Part shown: one piece after another, positions 8,076 through 15,346 of the stretch | Numbering within the stretch: the first letter of the stretch is position 1 | How the letters are laid out: every line of letters starts with the position of its first letter | DNA from: Hyphomicrobiales bacterium | Lineage (GTDB): Bacteria > Pseudomonadota > Alphaproteobacteria > Rhizobiales > Rhizobiaceae | Direction of reading: 5' to 3' | Length of the DNA: 49,107 nt | Assembly: GCA_900472295.1 (NCBI GenBank) | Contig: UCIA01000049.1 | Coordinates: 1 to 49,107, forward strand | Made by a program: the position numbers and the translations under genes | The notes under the pieces: model-generated | Told to the model about the DNA's origin: nothing | Database searches by the model: none | Seen by the model: the letters and a program-made list of their open reading frames with translations, nothing else

Positions 8076-8876
8076 ATGTTTGTCTCCTGTCAGCAGCAGG
8101 AAAATCGAAAATACACCATTGCAGTTTCAGCCGGAGCCTGGGACATCCAGTTGATGCCGCCAGGCGCCTATGACGTGCGCTATGTCGCAAGCCGATATTC
8201 CATCGGTGTCGCGCTTGATCCGCAGATGGGCATTCATGCGATCGGCACGGATCGCCGCCAAGGATTTAGGACCCAGGTAGGCGCTGTTGGCTGCATCCCA
8301 TCGGGTTGCGATGTCTATTCCGCTTCCGACCATGGCGGCGAGTATCTACGTCTTTTGGCGCGGCAAGACTCGGGAGCGGAACGGGAGCCCAAACCGGCCG
8401 GTAGCGCCGATTTGCTTGCGCTGGCATGCGATCTGCGGCGCGCCCTTTTGGTTGGAGCGGACCCGCTTTCCTGCGAATCCATTGCCCAGGTGATCGTCGA
8501 ACGGCTGTCCAGCGGGTGCGACCAGGATTTGGAGAAGCCACGGGGGTGGATCACGTCGCGACGCCTGCAACGGGTCGAGGACCTCATCGAGGCGGGCCTC
8601 GAGAGCGGCATCCTCGTTTCGGAACTCGCCGGAGGCCTGGGCCTGTCGACCCCGTTCTTCTCGCGCGCCGTCAGGGAAGAGACGGGCCGTTCTCCTCAGG
8701 AGCACATCCTCCGGCGCCGGGTGCAAAGGGCCTGCAATCTGTTGCGTACCGGCCAAAATTCCCTTGCTTGTATTGCCGCCGAATGCGGATTTGCGTCGCA
8801 TGCGCACATGTCGAACCTGTTTCGGACCCGGCTGGGCATTAGCCCGAGCGAACTGCGAGCCGGTACTGGGGACTGA
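8076..8876 (+). CDS. AraC-family transcriptional regulator
   Basis: I use the ATG at 8076; a TTG three codons upstream is also open. The 266-residue protein has a non-conserved N-terminal half and a C-terminal AraC DNA-binding domain of two helix-turn-helix motifs: ISELAGGLGLSTPFFSRAVRE-like near residues 180-200 and LACIAAECGFASHAHMSNLF near 230-250, ending FRTRLGISPSELR. It probably controls the divergent dehydratase/rhomboid operon. The inducer cannot be deduced. The upstream region of about 100 bp holds no clear long palindrome. Confidence 0.85.
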   Translation: MFVSCQQQENRKYTIAVSAGAWDIQLMPPGAYDVRYVASRYSIGVALDPQMGIHAIGTDRRQGFRTQVGAVGCIPSGCDVYSASDHGGEYLRLLARQDSGAEREPKPAGSADLLALACDLRRALLVGADPLSCESIAQVIVERLSSGCDQDLEKPRGWITSRRLQRVEDLIEAGLESGILVSELAGGLGLSTPFFSRAVREETGRSPQEHILRRRVQRACNLLRTGQNSLACIAAECGFASHAHMSNLFRTRLGISPSELRAGTGD

Positions 8877-9021
8877 CCTCTGAAGCCTAGCAAGACCACG
8901 CCGTAAGAGTGCTGCTGCGGGGATGACGGTCCCTATGCACACCTTGCCGCCGAAGTTTGTCGCGCCCAGATGGGTCTGGCTGACGCGAGGTAGCTCCACC
9001 GGCGACTTCCGTCTGCCCATG

Positions 9022-9057
9022 AAAAAACCCGCTGCCGGGAGGAGGTGGCAGCGGGTT
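9022..9057 (-). terminator. Intrinsic terminator of the small RNA
   Basis: A perfect 11-bp GC-rich stem with a 10-base loop is followed by six T residues on the minus strand. Confidence 0.85.
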
Positions 9058-9150
9058 CGATCTAAAGCTCGCCACGGGAGGAGGTGTGGCTCGCTTGCAT
9101 CGGCATCGCATCTGGGAGGAGTAGATGGCCGATCCACAAAAAGTCGCTGA
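9022..9150 (-). ncRNA. Small RNA with three anti-Shine-Dalgarno hairpin loops (cuckoo / alpha-r14 NfeR1-like)
   Basis: Read on the minus strand, three hairpins follow one another, each with a pyrimidine anti-SD loop. Hairpin 1 (9109-9127) has arms CATCT/AGATG and loop ACTCCTCCC. Hairpin 2 (9071-9090) has arms GCCAC/GTGGC and loop ACCTCCTCCC, with outer AAGC/GCTT pairs. Hairpin 3 (9026-9057) has 11-bp arms AACCCGCTGCC/GGCAGCGGGTT, loop ACCTCCTCCC, and a T6 run, so it is also an intrinsic terminator. Loop spacing is 38-39 nt. Alphaproteobacterial cuckoo RNAs and the alpha-r14 family (NfeR1 in Sinorhizobium) share this design and bind ribosome sites of ABC-transporter and other mRNAs. The 5' end is not defined by sequence; 9150 is an estimate. 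Confidence 0.82.
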
Positions 9151-9170
9151 CTGCGGGGTTTTGTGCAATG

Positions 9171-9771
9171 CACAATTTTGCATAGCAGCCATGTCGGCTA
9201 TTTCTTGGTGATACTGCCGCGGTTCGGGTCAAAGGCTTGAGCGTCACTGGCCTGCCGGTGAAAATCGTCCTGAAGCTGTCCCGCACGCCTTGCAATCGAG
9301 CTTGTGGTCAAGCCTCTTGGGTTCCATGGGTTTTGGCCTCCTGTCAGCTCGCTGTAAGCCTGTAACATCGACCGTCCAGCACTTCGCAGGAGGGGCGGAC
9401 CCAGCGCGCGTCGAGGCACGTCGCTGGCGCGGCCTGGCGTTTGTCAGTGCGTGGACTATTGCCGGGGAAATTGCCGCACGGCAATTGGTGGAAGTCCTTG
9501 CGGATTGGGCGCGTTCATACGTATGCGGCGCAAAGCTGCCATCTCCCCGCAGCAGGTGGCCAAACCCGTTCATTCTCTACCTTGAGGAACCGCTTGGTAA
9601 GCTATTGATTTATAGCGAATGTGCTAGTCGCTGAGGGACAATCTCAACATCATCCGACCGCGCGCCTCACCGGTCGCGCGATAGCGCCGTCGCCCTGAAT
9701 GCGGGAATTCGGGGCTTCCTTGAGGTCGGGGATCCATCTGCCCGCCGGTGGCCGGTCGTAAGATAGCCCGT
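9171..9771. other. Gene-free stretch between the small RNA and the conjugation operon
   Basis: No convincing gene is visible on either strand. A perfect 15-bp palindrome, TTGTGCAATGCACAA, sits at 9161-9175, just at the left edge and likely in the small-RNA promoter. The passage from chromosomal-type genes to the tra/trb element must fall somewhere here or just left of it, but no tRNA gene or repeated att core could be identified. Confidence 0.5.
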
Positions 9772-9993
9772 CTACGGCTTCTGCTTCTTTGCTTTCGCGA
9801 AGCCTCGGTCGGTCGCGATGAACCGCGCAAGCATCGGCGCGATGAGGCGCGCCGGATCGACAGATGACTGCCCTATTTCCCTGCCAAGGATCTCCGCGTA
9901 TCTGGCCAAGTCGCTATGCAGCGGCGCTGGCAGCTCCACCGTAATCTTGACCGGTTTGTCGTCGGCGATCGTGGCGAGCTTCAACTTGGCCAT
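9772..9993 (-). CDS. DUF2274 protein of the trb operon
   Basis: The 73-residue protein starts at the ATG at 9993 with GGAGG five bases upstream. It begins MAKLKLATIADDKPVKITVE and continues with HSDLARYAEILG, the DUF2274 pattern. Genes of this family are found directly after trbI in many alphaproteobacterial conjugative elements; the function is unknown. The ribbon-helix-helix-like opening suggests a small DNA-binding or accessory protein. It is the last gene of the operon. Confidence 0.8.
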   Translation of the reverse strand: MAKLKLATIADDKPVKITVELPAPLHSDLARYAEILGREIGQSSVDPARLIAPMLARFIATDRGFAKAKKQKP

Positions 9994-9994
9994 G

Positions 9995-11131
9995 TCAACC
10001 TCCGTATGGTTCGAGCGCAAGATCGTGGGTAACGAGAACGCGGACGGGAAACCCCGGTCGGATCGTAAGCGTTGGCGCGATAGCGAGTTGCCGCTGAACC
10101 ACCTGTTGGCCTACCTGGCTGACGCTATCGGAAGCGCCGCCGCGCAGAGCACGAGAGATGTCGCTGTCTTGATCTGAAGAACCGGCCTGCGCACCGACGC
10201 TCAGAACCGTCGACAATGCCGCAGCCTTGAACAAGTCGCCCCAATGATAGTCGACTTCGTCCTCGAGGCCGGCATAGCCCTGGGCGTCCGCGCCAGGCTG
10301 ACGCTCCAAAACGATGGAACGTCCGGTGGGAAAGATCAGCCTGTTCCAGACAAGCAGCACGCGACTCTGACCAGAACCAATTCCGTTATCATACTGCCCG
10401 ATTATACGAGTGCCTTGCGGGATGAGCAGCGAGCGGCCGGTGGGACTGTCATAGACGTCTTCGGTTACCTGAGCGCTGATCTGGCCGGGCAGGTCCGACC
10501 GGATACCCGTAATGAGCGCGGCCGCAATCACCGCGCCGGCCTGAAGCACATAAGGTGACGCCGGAGGCGCGACATGATCTGGCGCGACTGTACGCCGGTC
10601 AGCGGCGCCTGACAGGAAAAAATGCTGGCGATCCTGTGCATTTGGCTGGCCGATCTGACTGGCAAGGTCATTCATGGCAGGTGCGGACGCTTCGGCGGTC
10701 CTGGCGTCTCCTTGCCCTGCCCGGAAGAAGACGCGCGAGGTTCTTGCCGCTTCCTCCTCAGCCCGCCGGCGCTGCTCGGCTTCGTCAATCGCCGGACTTG
10801 CGATTGAGGGAGGCAAAACGGCCTGTCCCTTGCTTTGGGCATCGAGGATCGGCCTGCCGAGATCGCCAGGCAGCGGCGGCCCAAGGATCGGACCGGCATA
10901 GTCGCGCGGCAGGCGTGCCAGCCCGTCAGCGGGTGGGCGATTGGAGGTAGGGTAGAGCTCTTCGTCAAGCTTGATCGTACTCGCGTCCCGCAGAGCGTAG
11001 ATCAGCGCGCAACCGACGGCGAGCGAGGCTACGAAGCCGATGCCTGCGAGCATCTTACGCGATAGACGCGTCACGCGTGGCGGGTCGGCGCGAAGCCGCA
11101 TGGGCTCGACGGCCATATCCTTCTCGTTCAT
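9995..11131 (-). CDS. trbI: Conjugal transfer protein TrbI (VirB10-like)
   Basis: The protein has 378 residues. A short cytoplasmic N-terminus, one membrane segment at about residues 29-50 (GIGFVASLAVGCALIYA) and a proline-rich periplasmic linker are followed by the conserved VirB10/TrbI C-terminal domain (residues about 200-370). That domain shows TDVRSDLPGQI-like, DSPTGRSLLIPQGTRIIGQYD and SIVLERQPGADAQGYAGL-like blocks. TrbI bridges inner and outer membranes in the type IV secretion channel. The start overlaps the trbG stop, giving translational coupling. Confidence 0.93.
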   Translation of the reverse strand: MNEKDMAVEPMRLRADPPRVTRLSRKMLAGIGFVASLAVGCALIYALRDASTIKLDEELYPTSNRPPADGLARLPRDYAGPILGPPLPGDLGRPILDAQSKGQAVLPPSIASPAIDEAEQRRRAEEEAARTSRVFFRAGQGDARTAEASAPAMNDLASQIGQPNAQDRQHFFLSGAADRRTVAPDHVAPPASPYVLQAGAVIAAALITGIRSDLPGQISAQVTEDVYDSPTGRSLLIPQGTRIIGQYDNGIGSGQSRVLLVWNRLIFPTGRSIVLERQPGADAQGYAGLEDEVDYHWGDLFKAAALSTVLSVGAQAGSSDQDSDISRALRGGASDSVSQVGQQVVQRQLAIAPTLTIRPGFPVRVLVTHDLALEPYGG

Positions 11132-12192
11132 GGCAGCAGCCCTCCCCTCTGCGTTGAGTTCGGCAGCTTTGACGCGGCGCTGTCATCTAGCCTCCGCCAT
11201 AACCCATCGGTTCTTCCGCCGTCGGTGCGGACGATCCTTACCGTCTGCTGCCGCATGCCGGCGCCAAGACGCAGTTCGGCCGCGCCGAAAAGGCGGTCGA
11301 CGATCAGGACGTTTTGATAGACGCGGCTGTTGGTCATTTCAGCCTCGCCGTCCGGACCGATGACAAAAATCGGCGGCATCTCGCCCTGCACGATGCCGCG
11401 CGGAAACTCGACATAGACCCTGCGGCCGTCATCATAGGCGCCCACTGGCTTCCAGGGCGGGCTGTCTCCGGTAAGGTCGTAGCGATAGTTGCGCACCATA
11501 ACGTCCGGTATCACCGGCGTTGCGGCGATGGCCTGAAGGGTTCCCGCTTTCTGAGCCGGATAGGACCACGCAACGGCGGGCATGTATGGCTTCGCGCCTG
11601 CCCGCAACTCGAGCATATAGCTGCGCCGGTCCGTAGCGATGACGAGGTTCGTTGTGATGTCCGCCCGCGAAGGTTTCACCAGGACGTGCACGCGCCGGGC
11701 AATTCCGGACCCGCTTTCGGTGTTGCCGATGATCCAGCGCGCGGTATCGCCGGCGGCGATCGGACCGTCGCCGGTCAGGCTCTCGCCAGGCTCAAGCGCG
11801 ATGTCCGTTATCTGGCCAGGCGCGGCGTAGACCTGATAAAGCGCTCCTTCGCTCCAGGGATAGATCTGAATGGCGTTGTAGTAGCCCTCCCGGCGCGGCT
11901 CCACGCGCGCCGCAGCGTTTGCGTTCTCGACACGCGCGGCCGGCGTCTCGCCGAGCGCGCCGCCCCGGGCGGGAGCCCAGCCTGGTGGCACGCGAAGGGG
12001 TTTCGGCGCTTGGTCCGTGGCGGCGACTGGTGCCGGCGGCAAAGGCGCAACATAGCTGTCGTAGCTGATCTTCGGCGGCTTCTTCAAAGGCGTGGCGCAA
12101 CCGGCAAGCAGCGCCGTCCCCGAGACCAGTATGGCCGATAGCAGGTAGCTTGAGACAATCGTACCGGCTGCAAGACGCAATGTCGGGCTCAT
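11128..12192 (-). CDS. trbG: Conjugal transfer protein TrbG (VirB9-like)
   Basis: The protein has 354 residues from the ATG at 12192, which overlaps the trbF stop. A long upstream extension of the frame is trbF in another frame and is not part of the gene. The N-terminal signal ends in a lipobox (SGTALLAGC), so the protein is probably a lipoprotein. The VirB9/CagX domain has the YNAIQIYPWSEGALYQVYAAPGQ region and the RRVYVEFPRGI strand. TrbG forms the outer-membrane core ring with TrbI and the lipoprotein component of the mating channel. Confidence 0.93.
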   Translation of the reverse strand: MSPTLRLAAGTIVSSYLLSAILVSGTALLAGCATPLKKPPKISYDSYVAPLPPAPVAATDQAPKPLRVPPGWAPARGGALGETPAARVENANAAARVEPRREGYYNAIQIYPWSEGALYQVYAAPGQITDIALEPGESLTGDGPIAAGDTARWIIGNTESGSGIARRVHVLVKPSRADITTNLVIATDRRSYMLELRAGAKPYMPAVAWSYPAQKAGTLQAIAATPVIPDVMVRNYRYDLTGDSPPWKPVGAYDDGRRVYVEFPRGIVQGEMPPIFVIGPDGEAEMTNSRVYQNVLIVDRLFGAAELRLGAGMRQQTVRIVRTDGGRTDGLWRRLDDSAASKLPNSTQRGGLLP

Positions 12193-12878
12193 TGGCTCAT
12201 CTCCCGCGACCAGTTGATGGCATTGACGTAGATGCCGAGCGGATTGGCGCGAAGACGTTCGGCGTCGCTTGGCATCTGCGTCACGATCGTCAGGATCGCG
12301 GTCCAGCGCTCGGTGCCGGAAAGCTGGCCGTTTTCGTAGTGGTGCTCGATCCAGGCGACACGAAAGGAGGCTGGTGAAGCCCTGATGACCGACGAAATAT
12401 CCACCGCGACCTGCTGCTTGCCGACCCTGGAGAAAGGGTCGTTGGCGCGGGCGTAGTCGTTGAGCGCCGCAGCGCCCTGGTCGGTGGTCCAATCATAGGC
12501 GCGCAGCCAGTCCTGGCGCAGGATGATCGGATCGGCGGGGATGGAGCGCACCTGTTCGACAAAGCGGGCGAGATGCCACGCTATCTGAGGGTCAGTCGGC
12601 TTGTAATCCGCGATCGCGGGCGCGGTCGCTTGAACCTTGCCCATTTTGTCGACCTGTACGACCCAGGGCACGACGGTGCCGCGGCCCAATTGCCAGACCA
12701 GTGATGTGGAAAGGCCTGCCGACAAGATGAGCGACCCGAACGCCATGGCGCGCCAGTTGCGTGCCTGCACGCGCGCAGAGCCGATGCGTTCATCCCAGAT
12801 CTGCTCCGCCTTTTGATAGGGGGTTTCCGGTCGAGGGGTCTTGCCGTAGTGGACGTCGGGTCGCCTGAAGATATTCAT
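12189..12878 (-). CDS. trbF: Conjugal transfer protein TrbF (VirB8-like)
   Basis: The protein has 229 residues from the ATG at 12878, starting MNIFRRPDVHYGKTPRPETP, the typical TrbF opening. One membrane helix lies near residues 42-62, and a VirB8-like periplasmic domain follows (VVPWVVQVDKMGKVQ, then the RQDWLRAYDWT region). TrbF is an inner-membrane scaffold of the type IV secretion system. It is 4 bp downstream of trbL and overlaps trbG. Confidence 0.93.
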   Translation of the reverse strand: MNIFRRPDVHYGKTPRPETPYQKAEQIWDERIGSARVQARNWRAMAFGSLILSAGLSTSLVWQLGRGTVVPWVVQVDKMGKVQATAPAIADYKPTDPQIAWHLARFVEQVRSIPADPIILRQDWLRAYDWTTDQGAAALNDYARANDPFSRVGKQQVAVDISSVIRASPASFRVAWIEHHYENGQLSGTERWTAILTIVTQMPSDAERLRANPLGIYVNAINWSREMSQ

Positions 12879-12882
12879 CTTG

Positions 12883-14256
12883 TCATTTGCCTTCAGAAAG
12901 AGAAATCGAAGCTCCGCCGCCATGGCCGTCGCCGGCGCGCACCGCGTGGGCGGCGGTCTGGGCGCCATGAGACAGGCGTTGAGAGCGCTGCAAGCGTCTG
13001 GCCCATTCCGGCTGTCCGTCGGCGGCGGACGGCTTGCCTGTGCCGGACGTTGCAGAAGCCACGGCTGGCATTGCAGCGGCGCCGACCGTTCCCGTGGCCG
13101 ACGATCCACCGGTGATTTCAGCGGCCGAACTGGCGCCGGAGGCGAAGCTGGACTTAAGCGACTGACCGGTGTTTGCGGCAGCGCGCTTGAGGGGGGAGGA
13201 GGCTGCCGAAGCGCCGGCACGCGCAATGCCGCCCAGGCCGGAGGCGATGCCTGCCGCGCCAGCTTGGCCGGCGGCGCCAAGCGTATAAGCGGCCGAGGCG
13301 CCGCCAGCGAGTGACGTGCCGCCACGCGCGGCTGACATCGCGCCCGCGAATGCGGCTGCCCCACCTCGCGCCGCCAGGCCGGCCGCGCCATAGCCCGCAA
13401 CCCCCATGCCGCCCGCGGCAAGGCCAGTGCCGACGGCCGCACCGGCGCCAAGCTGCGGTCCACCCGCGACGAGGCCGTTGGCGATGCCGGGACCGAAGAT
13501 GCCGAGGCCAAGCAGCGACAGCGCCGCCAGCACGATCGCCATGGCCTGGTCGATGGTGGGGTTCTCGCCGCCGAAGCCTTGGGTGAATTCGCCGAACAGC
13601 GTCGATCCGATGCCGATGACGACGGCAAGCACCAGCACCTTGATGCCGGACGAGATGACGTTGCCGAGCACGCGCTCGGCCATGAAGGCAGTTTTACCGA
13701 AGAGGCCGAAGGGGATCAGGACGAAGCCGGCCAGCGTCGCCAGCTTGAACTCGATCAGCGTCACAAAGAGCTGTACCGCCAAAATGAAGAAGGCGAGCAG
13801 GACGAGGGCCCAGGCAAAAAGCAGGCAAGCGATCTGAATGAAGTTTTCAAAGAAGGAGACGTAGCCCATCAAACCGGAGATCGCCTCAAGCAATGGTCGT
13901 CCCGCATCGAGACCGGTTTGCGCCACCTTGCCGGGGTGCAGCAGGTCCTGTGCCGAGAAACCGGTTCCACTCGCCTTCAGACCAAGACCGGAGAAACTCT
14001 CGAATACGATTTGAGCGAGACCGTTCCAGTTGGATATCAGATAGGCGAAGACACCGACGAAGAGCGTCTTCTTGACGAGCCGCGCAAGAATGTCGTCATC
14101 GGCGGCCCAGCTCCAGAAGAGCGCGGCAAGCGTCACGTCGATGACGATCAGCGTGGTGGCGACGAAGGCGACCTCGCCGCCGAGCAGGCCGAAACCGCTG
14201 TCGATGTAGCGGGTGAAGGTGGCTAGGAATTGGTCGATGACACCGGTATTGCCCAT
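12883..14256 (-). CDS. trbL: P-type conjugative transfer protein TrbL (VirB6-like)
   Basis: The 457-residue polytopic inner-membrane protein has at least six hydrophobic segments between residues about 30 and 290, including the typical FKLATLAGFVLIPFGLFGKT block. The last 160 residues are low-complexity Ala/Gly/Ser-rich sequence with a charged end, common in TrbL. The family guides DNA through the inner membrane. It lies between trbK and trbF with gaps of 2 and 4 bp. Confidence 0.92.
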   Translation of the reverse strand: MGNTGVIDQFLATFTRYIDSGFGLLGGEVAFVATTLIVIDVTLAALFWSWAADDDILARLVKKTLFVGVFAYLISNWNGLAQIVFESFSGLGLKASGTGFSAQDLLHPGKVAQTGLDAGRPLLEAISGLMGYVSFFENFIQIACLLFAWALVLLAFFILAVQLFVTLIEFKLATLAGFVLIPFGLFGKTAFMAERVLGNVISSGIKVLVLAVVIGIGSTLFGEFTQGFGGENPTIDQAMAIVLAALSLLGLGIFGPGIANGLVAGGPQLGAGAAVGTGLAAGGMGVAGYGAAGLAARGGAAAFAGAMSAARGGTSLAGGASAAYTLGAAGQAGAAGIASGLGGIARAGASAASSPLKRAAANTGQSLKSSFASGASSAAEITGGSSATGTVGAAAMPAVASATSGTGKPSAADGQPEWARRLQRSQRLSHGAQTAAHAVRAGDGHGGGASISLSEGK

Positions 14257-14258
14257 AT

Positions 14259-14582
14259 TTATCGGGCCTCGTGCAGGGCAGCATCCGGCGCGTCAGGCTC
14301 GCCTATCGAGCGCCCCGATGGCTCTTTGAGACCGAGGAAGCGATCGCGCTGTGCCGCCCACAACCGCGCGCATCCATCGTCACGCAGGGCAGCCTCGCCG
14401 AGGACCTGGCAGCGGCGCAGACCGTCATGAAGCGGGTTTGGCATGAAGCCCGCGGTTGTGTGCGTGCCCTCGCCCACCGGCTTGTTCTCCTTCCGGCTCA
14501 TACCGAGCACGGCTGCCGTGACGGCGGCCGCGACAAAGATGACAGCCACCGTGCGAGCGAGCGTTTTGCCGTCCATGGCCAT
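14259..14582 (-). CDS. trbK: Entry-exclusion protein TrbK (alternative family)
   Basis: The protein has 107 residues with one N-terminal membrane segment (KTLARTVAVIFVAAAVTAAV) and a soluble tail with conserved Cys (RRCQVLGEAALRDDGCARLW). This is the TrbK-alt type that replaces the classical lipoprotein TrbK in many rhizobial elements. It lies between trbJ and trbL, the standard place. It probably acts in the recipient to prevent entry of a second copy. Confidence 0.85.
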   Translation of the reverse strand: MAMDGKTLARTVAVIFVAAAVTAAVLGMSRKENKPVGEGTHTTAGFMPNPLHDGLRRCQVLGEAALRDDGCARLWAAQRDRFLGLKEPSGRSIGEPDAPDAALHEAR

Positions 14583-14587
14583 CGATT

Positions 14588-15346
14588 TCAGCGGTGGAAC
14601 ATCTGGACCGAGCCGGCCTCGTAGCCGGAGCCTGGCGCCAGGAAGCGGCGGCGTTGCTCGCGGCCCTGATCGGCCGCGGCGGCACGCTCGGCCTCAGTCA
14701 GAGCCTGGGCGCGGCCGTTGGCGGCGACCACAGCGGTCAGGTCGGCGAGCTGCTGGCCCTGGAGCGCAAGCAGCTGATTGCCAGCTTGCGTCGCCTGCAG
14801 CGCTCCGGTCGCCGATTGGCTGGCGGCGACCAGCGCCGACATCTGCGCGCGGCCGGTCTCGATGTTTCCGACGACGCCCGCCTGGATGCGCATGGCGTCC
14901 TGGAGGCCGCCCACCGTGTTTTGCCAGCGCGAGCGCGCGTCCGTGACGAGCTCCTGGTCGGATGCAGAGAGCGAGACGCTGCCGTATTGCTGCAGAAAGG
15001 CCTTGTCGACCTGCTGGACGTCGAAGGCGATGTTTTGTGCTTGCCCGAGAAGCTGTTGCGTGCGTTGCACCGACTGTTGCAGTTGCTGCAGCGAGGACAA
15101 AGGCAGGCTCGCCAGGTTGCGCGCCTGGTTGATCAGCATCTGGGCCTGGTTCTGAAGCGAGGTGATCTGGTTTGTGATCTGCTGCAGCGAACGCGCGGCG
15201 GTCAGAACATTCTGGGAGTAGTTCGATGGATCAAACACGATGAAGGCATAAGCTGGCGCCGTCATCAGCGGCGAGATCGCGACCGGCGCGGCGAGCACCG
15301 CTGCGACCAGAAAGATGGCGCGCGGACGGCTTTGATGAACAGTCAT
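14588..15346 (-). CDS. trbJ: P-type conjugative transfer protein TrbJ (VirB5-like)
   Basis: The protein has 252 residues with a signal peptide ending near APAYA and the conserved IVFDPSNYSQNVLTAARSL opening of the mature protein. A long helical Gln-rich coiled-coil-like region follows (LQQITNQITSLQNQAQMLIN). TrbJ is the VirB5-like minor pilus component. Its start overlaps the trbE stop. Confidence 0.92.
   Translation of the reverse strand: MTVHQSRPRAIFLVAAVLAAPVAISPLMTAPAYAFIVFDPSNYSQNVLTAARSLQQITNQITSLQNQAQMLINQARNLASLPLSSLQQLQQSVQRTQQLLGQAQNIAFDVQQVDKAFLQQYGSVSLSASDQELVTDARSRWQNTVGGLQDAMRIQAGVVGNIETGRAQMSALVAASQSATGALQATQAGNQLLALQGQQLADLTAVVAANGRAQALTEAERAAAADQGREQRRRFLAPGSGYEAGSVQMFHR

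Noticed and set aside
9125..9211. A 28-codon plus-strand frame with a strong GGGAGGAG in front
   Set aside because: The purine tract is the reverse complement of an anti-SD loop of the minus-strand small RNA, and the peptide has no family features.
9171..9771. tRNA gene or att repeat at the left element boundary
   Set aside because: No cloverleaf or repeated core could be found by eye; the boundary remains unlocated.
11128..13628. Long upstream extensions of the trbG and trbF frames
   Set aside because: They run antisense-free but out of frame through the neighbouring trb genes; internal starts with stop-start overlaps fit much better.
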